Below, piece after piece: positions 1 to 10,696 of a stretch of 64,000 nt of DNA (its first letter is position 1; each line of letters opens with the position of its first letter). Origin of the DNA: Anthostomella pinea. Lineage: Eukaryota; Ascomycota; Sordariomycetes; Xylariales; Xylariaceae. The notes below the pieces were generated by a model. The model had not been told where the DNA came from and did no database searches. It worked only from the letters and a program-made list of their open reading frames with translations. The stretch lies in assembly GCA_963556695.1 (NCBI GenBank), contig CAUWAG010000007.1, forward strand, positions 2,046,001 to 2,110,000. Reading direction: 5' to 3'. The translations under genes and the position numbers were made by a program.

Positions 1-1492
1 GCTCCGGCCCTTCGTCGTCGCTGTCAAGCGGCTCATTCTCTTCGTCAGTCCAGTCACTGTTATGGTCGTCGTGGTTGTCGACATCCTCGCGGAACTCTTG
101 GTTCTCCTGCAGACAGCGTCCCACGTATGCGATCCTTTCTCTGCATCAAAGACAGATCGAGCCCCTGTCCTTCGACCCTGGGGCAATACCGTGTTTTCTT
201 CCGATATTACCAGGCCTCAGTCCGTCAGTCGTAAGCCCAGCAACCGCCTCGTCCCTTGGGTTTGTGAAGTTAGTGGATCACTCTGCACAACACAGAGCCT
301 GGTGAAGGGCGGCCGTGTCTGAGATTGAGAACTTACCAGTCTCGTGAAATTTTTTTGTCCTTGTCTCCGGGCAGCCAAGCCGGCAAGTTACTTCTCGTAG
401 TTGGATCTGAACCGCGTGTAGTTCCTCCCCCGCGACCACCTCCTCTTCCGCCTCCACCTCCTCTTCTGCCTCTGTTGCCTCTTCCTGGGGCTGGTGCTGA
501 CGGTCGAGGGGCTGGTGCTGGCGGTTTAGGGGGCAGTGATGACGCTTAGCCAACAAGGCGTCTCCCAGAACTGCAACAGTTTTTGTCAGCAAAATATGCA
601 ATGGGGCAAGAGACTGAAAAATAATTGAGAGCAAGCAGACGATCCAAGCCTGGATGTTGGCCATGACGGATAGTCCTCACTCTCGAGGCTTGGGAAGGCG
701 GTATGTGAGGAGCTCAAGAAGTCGCTTACCATCTGGATAATGCACTAGGAAATTGGCATACACTGCCTTCGATTCAATGCGTGTATTCTCGGCGGTCAAA
801 ATCAAGAAATCCTTATCAAGCTTCATATGTTTACGCAAGTACCCTATATAGCTCTAAGTCAGTAGCTGCTAAGTAAACAAACGAAGGGGAGATTAGAAAT
901 ACGGGGGAAATTCATAACTTACGGTATCATAATTTGATCCATCTTCTCGTCCAGTCACTCAAGTGAGTACCCATAGCTCTTTTGGTGTATGGAGGAAAGG
1001 CGAGAATTCTACCGATGTTGTTTCTGATTGCTTCGTGGCACCACCGAGAACTGTTCCTCCAGTCTGCACGATCAATCTCGAATTCTGAAGCCAAGGATTT
1101 CCCTACGTCGATGGCCCTGTCGTAATCCGACATAAGCTCCGCGGCCAGGGGATTTCCTTGCAAACCGTTGTTTCCGGTCTTGTCAAGGTAGTCCAGGCCC
1201 ACCCAGTCAGCCGTGTCTAGAGCACTCGTCACCGCAGCCCGCACGGTGTCATCGGTCTGGTTTCTGAGAAAAAGCAGCACTGACAATGGCGGTTATTAGC
1301 AGCTGGACGGCCTTGCGACAACGAAACTTCAATGTGGGCCGAGCAAAAGCTGGCTGGTATGAACGGGAGGGGATTTGGTCTTTTACATACCGCTGTAGGG
1401 TGTGACCACGGGAGGAGGAAGCTCCTTATAGCCTTTTCTTCGAGAGGGCCATCGTGAATCCTCTCTATGGCGGCAGGATCTGGGCTAGACAT
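1..1492 (-). CDS. Hypothetical multi-exon protein with RGG box and acidic tail (partial; runs off the window start)
   Basis: Pieced together from coding-like exons on the minus strand; I do not recognise the family. The likely start is the ATG at 1492 (MSSPDPAAIERIHDG). Next comes an exon near 1270-930 (TDDTVRAAVTSALDTADWVG), then one near 860-745 (GYLRKHMKLDKDFLIL) ending in a GTAAGC donor. An exon near 550-345 reads a Pro/Ala stretch followed by an RG/RGG-rich segment (GRGNRGRRGGGGGRGGG), and an acidic segment near 140-1 (NSDWTDEENEPLDSDDEG) is cut by the window edge. RG/RGG boxes usually bind RNA or protein; that role here is inference. Splice joins are uncertain: near 955-930 two frames compete, and the join into the acidic exon would make a TGA if spliced as drawn. 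A frameshift or misplaced intron is possible. Confidence in the exact structure is low. Confidence 0.4.
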
Positions 1493-2368
1493 CGCGCTGG
1501 GGCGTGGTACTTCGCGTTACAGCCGAATCAATCCCAGAGATTCTAGCTTCGACTAAGGCGTGACGACACCGCGAATGACAAGGTATACGACCGATGATTG
1601 ATAACTGGGGGATATTGGTACTAGGCTTTACGGAGAAAGGAACATGACCATCAAGACAGAGCGGGCGGTATTCAACAAAGGCGAGAGGTTGGCGCTGGGA
1701 GTGGGATGTTTCCGTCACCTCCCATACGATCAAAGAGACATCAAAGGAGATCGATCTATTATTTTTGGTAACCTGAGACCCTCTTTGGCTTTGTTCTTCG
1801 CTCGTCTTGGGATAACAATCATAGTCTTCAATGCATGCTACCAGAAATCATTCCTATTCTGCGAAATCATTTAACCATTGGCCTAGGGCCGTGCTGAGAA
1901 CATACGGAGAACTGAGTCTTGCGGAATACTCATGCTTCGTACCCTCACAAATGTATGGAACGCACGTAGGTAATATACACACCAATGTCGTAAGATGCTA
2001 CCCTTATCTTGATATACCGTGTATTGGGTGTCTCATAGGCCTCTGCAAGGGCATCATGTTCGTTGTGATTTGCAAGGCACCGTCTTAAGCCCGGCAACAT
2101 ACGCCCATTAATGCAGGCTTTAAAGACGCCACGCAGCGGGCCATATTGCAGTTGAAACAAAGACTTTGCGAGGAAGCTACTTCTTTCCGAAGTAAACAAT
2201 GCCATTTTTTCCATCTTGCTGAGCACCCCCATTGTAACAGTGTACTCGCGCTACCTTGACGCCCCTATATCAGGAAGCTTCGCTTTTTCGCAAGACGCTG
2301 TGATCTCGAAGCAGAAACCCATCCGATCAAGCCTTTGAATTATCCTCTAATCTAGTCGACTTCTCATC
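1493..2368. other. Intergenic stretch with no supported gene
   Basis: Only short overlapping ORFs on both strands, without domain-like composition or splice signals. It separates a minus-strand gene ending in its start codon at 1492 from a plus-strand gene, so it probably holds divergent promoters. I see no specific site. Confidence 0.5.
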
Positions 2369-2487
2369 ATGATTCAGAAGGAGACTGCTTTCGCCACTCT
2401 TGTGGTGTCGATTGCTTTCGCTACTAACATCGAGTTGCAGACGGGGTGGACGACCACGAAGGTTACCTCGATACTAAAGCACCAACT

Positions 2488-3564
2488 ATGGCCGCAGCTC
2501 TGGAACGTGTATCTAACATTCGTGCTGAGATTTCTTCTGGGACCGCTCCAAGTCTACCTGCGTGGACCAGGCCTGCGAGCACTGCTGACGTCGATTGCTT
2601 CTTTCGGCACAATAACGCCGTACGAGTGGGTAGGAACAAAGTTCGCCTGGCTAACCGTCCGGCGAAATGCATACATTGTCAGCTATGTGCGCATGGCAGT
2701 TTGCGGGTTTGGGCCCTCGAGAACATCGAGGAAAATGTAGACCTACCCGATGTGCCCAGGATAGTCGAATTCCTGATTGTGGGCGCTCTCAAACTGGCTG
2801 TGGACTTCCTACTAATACTAGGTCTCACGCTGGGTCGGTTTTTCATCATCCATAAGGCCATCATGGAGCTTTTCAAACCAGCGCTACCCCCTAGTCTCAA
2901 TGGGGCCCTGCTGAATATGAAGCCTTCAACGGAGATGGGATTCTTCTTGGACAACCTCGAAGCCACCGTCACAGAAATCGACTGGCATCCTTGGCTTCTT
3001 CAGCATCTTCTACAGGGTCTAACACAAATCGCCATCGTCATCATTCTGAACTTGGTGACGACCCACTTGCAAGTCAAAATCGCGGCTATAGTCGATAGGG
3101 AAGGTAACCACGTACCTGCCCAAACATGGATTACGTGGTTACTCGCATTTAGCGCTACTATCATCATGTTAATCCACATCACGGCATACCAAATGACGTA
3201 CCCTCTGTTAACCATATTTAGTCATATACGGACAGACCTCTCCAACGCCTCAGAGATCCGTCAGGGCGTCGCACTGCATTCCGGTCTACTTGTTTGCGGA
3301 ACCCAGGTCCTCGTCCGAATGATGAGTCATCTTGCCGTGTATGGACTCTATCTTTGCAGGCTCTGGCGGCTTTATGACAGATGGTTACCCATAGACTTCG
3401 TTCCGGATTTTCCGAACGGAGAAATGTTCCTCGCAGTCTTTGGAGACATTGGTGCTGGCTTATTGGAGTTGGCCAATCGGTTTCTTCTCCTTTGGGCGTT
3501 AAATGTCGTCGACCCCTGGCTCATTCACTATGGATCGTTGACTGGGTGGAACTTTCTCGGGTAA
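2488..3564 (+). CDS. Hypothetical multipass membrane protein
   Basis: An open frame with its first in-frame ATG at 2488 gives 358 aa and stops at 3564. The first 90 residues are soluble-looking. After that come at least four or five hydrophobic segments, including IVEFLIVGALKLAVDFLLIL, LLQGLTQIAIVIILNLV, TWITWLLAFSATIIMLIHI, LHSGLLVCGTQVLVRMM and a C-terminal one around FLAVFGDIGAGLLELA. I do not recognise the family. The start is unsure: a second ORF from the ATG at 2369 (another frame, to 2740) is also hydrophobic, so the true N-terminus may lie there with an unseen intron or frameshift joining the two frames near 2600-2740. Confidence 0.5.
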   Translation: MAAALERVSNIRAEISSGTAPSLPAWTRPASTADVDCFFRHNNAVRVGRNKVRLANRPAKCIHCQLCAHGSLRVWALENIEENVDLPDVPRIVEFLIVGALKLAVDFLLILGLTLGRFFIIHKAIMELFKPALPPSLNGALLNMKPSTEMGFFLDNLEATVTEIDWHPWLLQHLLQGLTQIAIVIILNLVTTHLQVKIAAIVDREGNHVPAQTWITWLLAFSATIIMLIHITAYQMTYPLLTIFSHIRTDLSNASEIRQGVALHSGLLVCGTQVLVRMMSHLAVYGLYLCRLWRLYDRWLPIDFVPDFPNGEMFLAVFGDIGAGLLELANRFLLLWALNVVDPWLIHYGSLTGWNFLG

Positions 3565-4393
3565 TACAGCCTGGAGCATATGATGGCAGCTGACTTTCTG
3601 CCAGTGGGTAGCCACAAGGGAGGATATAGTTAAAGGGTGAGTACTCGCATTTCTATATTTCGATTGATCTGTTTAAACTTGTTCCCTGATATTCGAATCG
3701 AACTACATGTACACCTAGGATCAGGTTCTGGCTACCATGCCCAATAAGTGTCCATGTGCTTGTTGAATCTCGCATAGCTGCTCTGGCATTATTGCCCCGA
3801 TGCTACCCTCGCGCAAACAGAAGAATGAGAGCTCACTGAACCATGCTAGAGGCTTGGATACCCTTCGTATACAAACTAGAAAAGTGGCTGTCTGCGCTTG
3901 AGTAGCCTCGATACCCGACGGGAAAGGAGTCGCTGATCGGGATAGGGGTCAACGCCACACCTGGAGTCGACTTCGTGGCTTCGGACTTTACGACAGAGCT
4001 CGCCCTAGACTGAACTTAGGCTTTTGGGATAGATCCCTTCCGGTATAATATCCCAAGTGCTTCTGCTTACTTGATACACTGTGCCCACGCACGCTTCGAC
4101 ATTCGAGTGGGACTGACATCGACGGACGTGACAATGACAGAATATGTCCAGCTGCGCATTTTTTGACAATACTAACCGGGTCTCGTGAGATTCCCGATTA
4201 CTTTGTACTTCTCTACATGGAGACTGACATTTACCCTTTGCGACGCCGAGCTTCTCCGATCTCGGCGCCGTTTCCCCACAGCCTCCTTTGTCGGAGTGCT
4301 AGCCTGCGGCAGTAAGTTAGGCGAGACCAGATTCACTTGACTCAATTCAGACCATCGCAGTATATCGCAACAGAAGACCCCGTGCATCCAACA
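3565..4393. other. Intergenic stretch with no supported gene
   Basis: No ORF of note. The last 200 bases before 4394 are the presumed promoter of the ornithine cyclodeaminase-like gene. The frame upstream of 4394 stays open to a TTG at 4337, but there is no ATG there. Confidence 0.5.
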
Positions 4394-5428
4394 ATGCTAG
4401 TTCTGGGCGGCCAAGACGTCGAGACAGTCCTGACGGGCTTGTCGGTCGCGAGATGCCATGGGCTCCTGAACGCGTTATCTCAGGCACTCTCAGACTACTC
4501 AAGCGATCGGAAAGCCTCTGAGCCTACGATACATCAACCACTGCGCCAGGGCGTGGTCACCAAACTGGGAAACACTTCCCTATTCATGCCGGCATCGAAC
4601 ACCGTGAGCACGGGGATCAAGATCGTGACTCTGTCCGCCAGCAGACGTGGCGCACGAGGCGCGATCAACATCTTCAACCCGGGAGGCGAGCTTGTAGGCC
4701 TTCTGAATGCGGAAGAGATCACGGCCTTTAGGACTGGCCTTGTCTCGATGATCCCATTTCTCAACTGCGGGGTGCAGAAGAGTCGCATTGTGGTGTTTGG
4801 TGCCGGGAAACAGGCCGAGTGGCACGTTAGGCTGGCCTTGCTGCTGGCCGGCGACTCGATCCAATACATCACCGTTGTCAACCGCCGCGGGGAGACACTG
4901 AACGAGCTTGAGAAGAGGCTACAGGGGGTGAAAGACAAGCACCCGCAATTGACGTTGTCATTGATCGCGAAAGACGGAGCGACTGACTACGAAGCCGAAC
5001 TGAAGCACGATCTCAGGGAGTGCGATGCGATCATGTGCTGCACGCCTTCCACCGAGCCCCTATTCCCGTCAGCATATCTCGCGCCTGCCCCAGACGAGCA
5101 ACCGAGGAAGAGATTCATCTCTCTGATCGGCTCGTATAAGCCTCACATGCAAGAGATCGACTCGGAGACGCTGCTCTCTGGAAAGCGCATATACGTCGAT
5201 TCGGCGGAGGCTTGTCTGGAGGAAGCTGGAGAGCTCATCAAGGCGAAGGTGCCAGAGAGCCGTCTTATGGAACTGGGAGCGATCGCATCTTGGCCAAGCA
5301 TCGATGAGGTAGAAGGAAACGTCGTCTTCAAGTGCGTAGGAATGGGCATCATGGACGTCGCTGTTGCGTCGGAACTCCTAAAGATAGCTGGGGACATGAA
5401 GATAGGCAAGACTATCGAAGATTTCTGA
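4394..5428 (+). CDS. Ornithine cyclodeaminase / mu-crystallin family protein
   Basis: Single exon, 344 aa from the first in-frame ATG. Family hallmarks are present in order: a substrate-side segment with TGIKIVTLSASR, the NADP-domain entry motif AEEITAFRTGLVSMI (matching the usual TAxRTAAxSA block), a Rossmann glycine motif VVFGAGKQAEWHVR, then CDAIMCCTPSTEPLF and ISLIGSYKPHMQEID. Bacterial relatives convert ornithine to proline or act as alanine dehydrogenases, and mu-crystallin relatives are ketimine reductases. The exact substrate cannot be read from sequence. The Rossmann domain argues for an NAD(P)-dependent cytosolic enzyme. The length is normal for the family and no lesion is seen. Confidence 0.88.
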   Translation: MLVLGGQDVETVLTGLSVARCHGLLNALSQALSDYSSDRKASEPTIHQPLRQGVVTKLGNTSLFMPASNTVSTGIKIVTLSASRRGARGAINIFNPGGELVGLLNAEEITAFRTGLVSMIPFLNCGVQKSRIVVFGAGKQAEWHVRLALLLAGDSIQYITVVNRRGETLNELEKRLQGVKDKHPQLTLSLIAKDGATDYEAELKHDLRECDAIMCCTPSTEPLFPSAYLAPAPDEQPRKRFISLIGSYKPHMQEIDSETLLSGKRIYVDSAEACLEEAGELIKAKVPESRLMELGAIASWPSIDEVEGNVVFKCVGMGIMDVAVASELLKIAGDMKIGKTIEDF

Positions 5429-5923
5429 GCGCAGGGGGCGCAGGGTCACACAGGTATAAGGGATATTCCCAGCACCACCAGCTTTTCACTGCTCTGACAA
5501 ATTTGATACAACCTCCATCATAGGTTGCTAGTAGAAGACTACATGGACTTGGTACTTTGACGATGCTACTGGAATCTCCCTTTGGAGGGCCATTCGGATA
5601 TATGGAAGCCGTCTTCACAATCTCCGATGCCGCTCATCTCCGGCGGCGCTTGGCATCGACCAATGGCGTGGCTTACTTTCGGGGAGCGCAACGCCAACTG
5701 TAAAGGGTTTAGGGGTGTTTTAGGCGGGTTTGGCCCATCTCAACATCTTTCCAGGCTTCACTTCGATTCACTTTCTCGTCGGCCTCAGCTATCAGCAGGA
5801 CGCGTGTCCTCCACCCGTTCCAGCGGAATGCACACGGAGACTGTCTCAAGTAGCCAAGCCAATCAATCTTCTACTAGTCGGTGCTCTCGCTGGGCACGTC
5901 GGAAAGGGTCCACCACTGCTTCA
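5429..5923. other. Intergenic stretch
   Basis: Downstream of the cyclodeaminase-like gene and upstream of the decayed zinc-cluster regulator. Long overlapping ORFs in two frames near 5582-6110 show no recognisable domain, except that one of them carries the start of the zinc cluster annotated from 5924. Confidence 0.4.
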
Positions 5924-7393
5924 ATGGTTTATCTGGGGCCCTCCCGAGGGTGTCACTCATGCAAATAGCGACGGAAGAAGGTACATTGTATTACCCACCC
6001 CTGTCCCCCGAGTAACCGATCGAGTCTATCATGAGGGTGTGGATGAGCTCCGGCTGATAAGACCTATCAAAATCAGTGCGATGAGGCTCGACCGGTACGT
6101 GGACAACTAAGCTTCGATCCATAGGTGATGACAATGCAAATCACATCTAGGCTGACGTATCGCCACCAGTCGTGTATGAGATGCCTCAAGGCCAACCGGG
6201 CATGTCAGGGCTACGGAGATAGCACCGTCCTATGTATCGACAATATGGGGCCCCAAACGCTGACCAGTCGACGCCGTTCATATCGACGGCGCGAAAGTGC
6301 AGTCTACCAATACGTACGCCTATCCCGGGCACTGATATCCTTCCTGAAGACACCAGGCCAACGAAGGTCTCACAGGCAAGGAGCAACGAGCTTGCGCTGA
6401 GAGCTTTCTTCTATGACTACTGCATCGTCTCAGCGAACAGTAGTCTCTCCCGAGGTTGTCTCTCCGGCCTGGAAATGATGGCTTGTCTAGGACCGAACTC
6501 CGATCTTGCGAGGGCGGGGCAGGCTGTGGCATTCGTGAACCACGGCAAGCGATTGCAACGACCTCGACTCGTGAGCGATGCGAAGATGTTCTACCAACGG
6601 CTTCACGGGTCTTTGGCTAAGACCATCGAGAACCCGGGGTCTGGAAACATCAAAGATGCCAAAATGATGGCCGTGCTGCTGGGATTGTTCGAGGTATGTA
6701 CACTTACTTTCGCCACTTCCAAGAGCCGTCTGCGAACTGACTTGACATATATCATAGTGGCGAATGAGACCGAAACTTCGTGCCACTATACACATGCCCA
6801 GGGCCTGGCAGCGCTCATGTACATAGATCCGTCGCCTCAGAGTGTCTTACGAACTGCTCAGCCAGGTCATTCATTGGGTCTCATCAGAACATTACAAGTC
6901 AGTAACTCCCCGTTGTCCTTGAATACCCCCAGCTTGAATTAGAAAGAGCATCTAACCCTACGATCAGAGCACTTGCGTGTTCTCTATACGTGCTTTAGGT
7001 GACTCTGGTGAAAGTTTAGATGATTTACAAAGTAGCCTCGACATGCTGTGGAAGAGGTCTGAAGCCCCCTTAGAGTCGACCAAGGTCGGTCCACTGAGGG
7101 GAGAAGCAATCGTCCTGGAGCAGCGCTTTGCCAAATGGGAAAACTCTCGTGCGACCGAGTTCAAGCCTACCGCGATTGCACATGTCAGTCAGATCTAGCA
7201 CGATACAGCAATCCCAGTGGGCTACTGGCTAGCAAATGTCGACACGTACTTCGACTTCTATGTTGCTGGCGTCTGGAATATTGTCCGAGCGGCACGGCTT
7301 CTTACCATCTCCCTAATTCTCAGCTTTTCAGCCCTGGGAAGTCGCTTGGGGGATTGCTTCTCATGCACTGAAATAGGAGAGTGCAAATCCTGA
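5924..7393 (+). pseudogene. Decayed Zn2Cys6 (zinc binuclear cluster) transcription factor
   Basis: The start MVYLGPSRGCHSCK is typical of fungal C6 regulators. The cluster is split over three exons: to 5980, an 18-nt exon 6077-6094 (CDEARP), and from 6170 (SCMRCLKANRACQGYGD). Together they give the canonical spacing CX2CX6CX6CX2CX6C. Inside the cluster the codon after CHSCK is TAG (5966-5968), where relatives have Gln. The frame then shifts by one between about 6212 and 6232. The regulatory domain follows (NELALRAFFYDYCIVS, GSGNIKDAKMMAVLLGLFE, ETETSCHYTHAQGLAAL, VDTYFDFYVAGVWNIVRAAR), interrupted by introns near 6693-6760 and 6898-6967 and by a second in-frame TAG at 7196-7198. It ends at 7393, shorter than such proteins usually are. 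Two nonsense codons plus a frameshift make a functional product unlikely. Confidence 0.78.
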
Positions 7394-7559
7394 CGATGAC
7401 AAGGTACGCTAAGTGGTGATGTTTGACAATTGGGTACAGTGTGCGTGTATACTGTGTAGGAAGACGACACTGTGGGGGCTCCCCGCCAAAAAATTTCGCC
7501 GATGCAAAGGAAGCTGCGTGCCACTCATCATTGCAACAACCCGACGCCAGGCGAACAAA

Positions 7560-8363
7560 ATGACAGACTCCCATCCAATGGACGCAGAGCAAGATACGGC
7601 CGGATTCTTCGAGGAACCCGATGACTTCTATCCCCCATCGCCGCCGCCAACATCGCAGACCTTCGCGTTGCAGTCTGGCAAGGAGATCACGCTCCATCTG
7701 GTAGGACACAGCCCGCTGGAGGCCCACCACCTCTGGAATGGCAGTCGCATCATCTCAAAGTACTTCGAGAGCCACACCTCCGAAGTGAAGGACCGGACTG
7801 TCCTCGAGCTCGGCGCCGGCGCCGGACTTCCCAGCATCGTCTGCGCCATCCTCGGCGCTCGCAGGGTTGTCGTCACCGACTTCCCCGACCCGGACCTCGT
7901 GGTCAACATGCAGAAGAACATCCTGGAGTGCGAGCTCATCCCAACTTCTCACGTTGACTTCAAAGATTCACCAATCATTGCGGATGGCTATGTCTGGGGC
8001 GCTGACCCGGCTCACCTTCTGGCTCACCTGCAGCCTATTGGCGCAGACAAGTTCGATATGCTCATATTGGCAGACCTTCTGTTCAGACATAGCGAGCACG
8101 GCAAGCTAGTCGACACGATTGAGACGACCATGAGCCGGAAGAAGGAGAGCAAGGCGTTTGTGTTCTTCACGAGTTACCGCCCGTGGCTGCAGCATAAGGA
8201 CTTGGCATTCTTCGACATTGCACGAGAGAGGGGTTTCGTCGTCGATAAAATCTTGGAGGAGAAGATGGAAAAGGCCATGTTTGAGAACGATCCCGGCGAC
8301 GAGGATATTCAAAAGACTGTTACCGGATTCACTGTTCGCTGGCCGGATGAGAAGTGTGCCTAG
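7560..8363 (+). CDS. efm7: Protein N-terminal and lysine N-methyltransferase EFM7 (nicotinamide N-methyltransferase-like)
   Basis: Single exon, 267 aa from the ATG of MTDSHPMDAEQD. The frame is open further upstream, but yeast Efm7 is about the same length as this shorter reading and the extension looks non-coding. The SAM-binding core reads VLELGAGAGLPSIVCAILGA, followed by the acidic loop VVVTDFPDPDLV, the catalytic-side block FDMLILADLLFRHSEH and FFTSYRPWLQHKDLAFFD. This matches the METTL21/Nnt1 group. In yeast Efm7 modifies the N-terminal glycine and the adjacent lysine of translation elongation factor eEF1A in the cytoplasm; the same role here is by family inference. It starts 167 nt after the decayed zinc-cluster gene on the same strand and looks intact. 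Confidence 0.9.
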   Translation: MTDSHPMDAEQDTAGFFEEPDDFYPPSPPPTSQTFALQSGKEITLHLVGHSPLEAHHLWNGSRIISKYFESHTSEVKDRTVLELGAGAGLPSIVCAILGARRVVVTDFPDPDLVVNMQKNILECELIPTSHVDFKDSPIIADGYVWGADPAHLLAHLQPIGADKFDMLILADLLFRHSEHGKLVDTIETTMSRKKESKAFVFFTSYRPWLQHKDLAFFDIARERGFVVDKILEEKMEKAMFENDPGDEDIQKTVTGFTVRWPDEKCA

Positions 8364-9386
8364 ATACGCCGTACCACTCTTTGCCGAGAACCAGCTGCAG
8401 AATGTTGAGCCGCGTTGGGTGAATCTGCCCCTTTGGACTCGCAACATATCATCCTCCCAACGACAGTACCGACTCACGACCAGACAATTCTTGATAGGGA
8501 CCATGCGTGATACGTACCGACGCCAGCTATGTACCTATTATCTAGGTACATGTCCAATCTCAACAGCATATGCTGCGACATCAATGCGAGCATTCGCCAT
8601 TACTCATCGGCCAGCCTCATGCTTTGCTGGCTGGTGAACCACACTGAGGTTACAGCTTCCCCTTCCGTTGGGTGAGACAGGAGTGTCCTCATCAATAGTG
8701 GCAGCGGCAATACTGAGCCAAGCGGTTCCGAATTCATCGCTGCGCCTGCAAGATAGGTCGCCGTTGGTTCCTGGGATCGTGCGATGTGGACCCTGGTTGA
8801 GGCAGTGCATGCAAAGACATCGCAAGGGGCCGTCAGTCATTCGCCAAAATCCGACCAGCTTTCAAATGTCCGACCACTCCGATGACGCGTCACTTGTACG
8901 ATCGATACCTTCTTAAGATAGTCAAAAGAAGGCGCTATTTTCCCACGGCTCAGCATGTTGTGCCATTTGTGAATTCTCCTGTCAACGCTTTTCGATGGCC
9001 CCCAACTCTGGCCCACCGCTATTGGCCAATTCATCAGCAAGAGCCATCAGCTGAGCAGGCTGTGCTGGAAATGAGACATCCATGCATGTTTATCCCGGAA
9101 ATAGCCAGATCGTGATGATACCGTGATGGCTCACCGCAAAATATCAGGCTGGGCTGCATGGGGTGCCACCATGGCACCAACTGCCTATGACAGGCACAAT
9201 AAGGCACAGCCTCAAGCCAACTGCTAAAACAAAACAGCAGCAGCCCCTGATTACATGTTATTATTCGTGTTCCTCTGTGTTCACAAGTGATTGAATGACC
9301 ATCCACCAGCTGTGCCACGACAGACATAGAGGTGCTCTAGCGTGCAGTGGGATAACCACCGTGACCGGCCTCTACTCCTGTCTAGA
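8364..9386. other. Intergenic stretch with no supported gene
   Basis: Several ORFs of 67-160 codons overlap on both strands but none shows domain-like sequence. The right end is the presumed promoter of the four-TM protein. Confidence 0.45.
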
Positions 9387-10696
9387 ATGGCCTGGGGCTT
9401 GTCCAAGGGGGCACTGTCGGGATGGGGTCTACTAAGATGGCTTGCATTAATCCGGCTGTTCCAGGCACTGGCGTCGTTGGTGACCGCGACGATGAACGGC
9501 TTTCTCCTGGCATACATCCACCTCAACCGGCTAGGCTTCGCGAACAGCATGTTTGTGTTGGAAATCATGGTCTGAAATTCCGACTCGGCCCTCTTTCAAC
9601 GGCATGCTGACAGGTGTGTAGGCTTGTGTTGCCCTGATCTATCCGGGTGTCGTGCTTTTGATACTGCATACTGGCAAAAGGCGGCAGAACGCCAGCTCGA
9701 GAATGATTGCGACCTTTGTTGTCACAGACGTGATACTTAGTGGACTGATGCTCGCTATCATCACCCTGCTTGCCCGGACCGGGGTACCATCGAACTGCCA
9801 TGGACTTACGCGGGACAACTGTCAGACCACATGCTCCTGGAGAAAACTGAATCTCATTATGCTGACCTCAACTAGTCGTGAGGGGAGATGCTCCAGATGA
9901 TCCGCCTCCGGGCTACACCACCATACGATTCGGCGATGGGCCACACGACGGAAAGGGGCTACTCGACAGGTACTGCACGCTGGAGCGAGGGTTCTACTTC
10001 ATCTCAATAACCCTAGTGTATGGTAAACCAATTTGCCCATTCCTGACTCAAGCTGACGTTGATAGCTTCACTTACACGACTACCATAACACTCGGGATTC
10101 TTCGAATATGCGAACGCTATTATACCAGGAACAGTCAGATTGACCACCTCCTCACGACAGCCTATAACATCCACCGGCTCGCGCACAAGCAGTCAGAGCT
10201 GCACCGACCAACATCACCCGCAGATTTGGAGGACCCGGGCGCATTGACAGCGGGAATCCTCGCACCAATGTCCAGGGGTAGTCGCGCCACACCATCTCAA
10301 GGCTTGGTCTCGCCCAGCACTACGTACCACTCGTTACATGTCCAGCCACGGCATGCACCACTCCTGGTGTCGCCTGTATCGCCTGTATCGCCCATGTGCC
10401 CTGGCACAACTCCGAACAGGTCATTCGCAGCCACCCCAACGGTGTTCGGAACATCGACGGATGGTTTGATGGCAGGGCGACAATCCCCAGATCCAGCGGC
10501 TGAAGCGGCTGTTACCGACGGTTACCGCCATCAACCCCAGGCTGGGATGTCATCGCTGCCCCCATACTCGCCCGGTCCCTCACGAGCGCAGTTCATGACC
10601 GGGCACGGGAATGAAGCGAACGACTTGCGACTTAGCGACTACGTCAAAGGGGAAAATCGGGCACAGCATATGAAAGACTCCGGGGCTGGGTTATAG
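9387..10696 (+). CDS. MARVEL-like four-transmembrane protein with long Pro/Ser-rich C-terminal tail
   Basis: Four exons are inferred: 9387-9569, 9622 to about 9826, 9876-10017 and 10066-10696. The last intron is well supported (GTATGG donor, GCTGAC branch, GATAG acceptor) and keeps the frame. The others use weaker donors (GTCTGA and GTCAGA). Four hydrophobic segments follow each other: LALIRLFQALASLVTAT, YPGVVLLILHT, VVTDVILSGLMLAIITLLA and FYFISITLVFTYTTTITLG. The fourth is built across the last intron. The tail of about 190 residues is rich in Pro, Ser and Thr, with a VSPVSPVSP repeat. The topology is that of fungal MARVEL-domain proteins, which act in membrane organisation; the function here is unknown. 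It stands alone, with about 1 kb free on both sides. Confidence 0.6.

Noticed and set aside
7413..7559. N-terminal extension of efm7
   Set aside because: Yeast Efm7 matches the length from the ATG at 7560, and the extension overlaps promoter-like sequence with no family similarity that I know.
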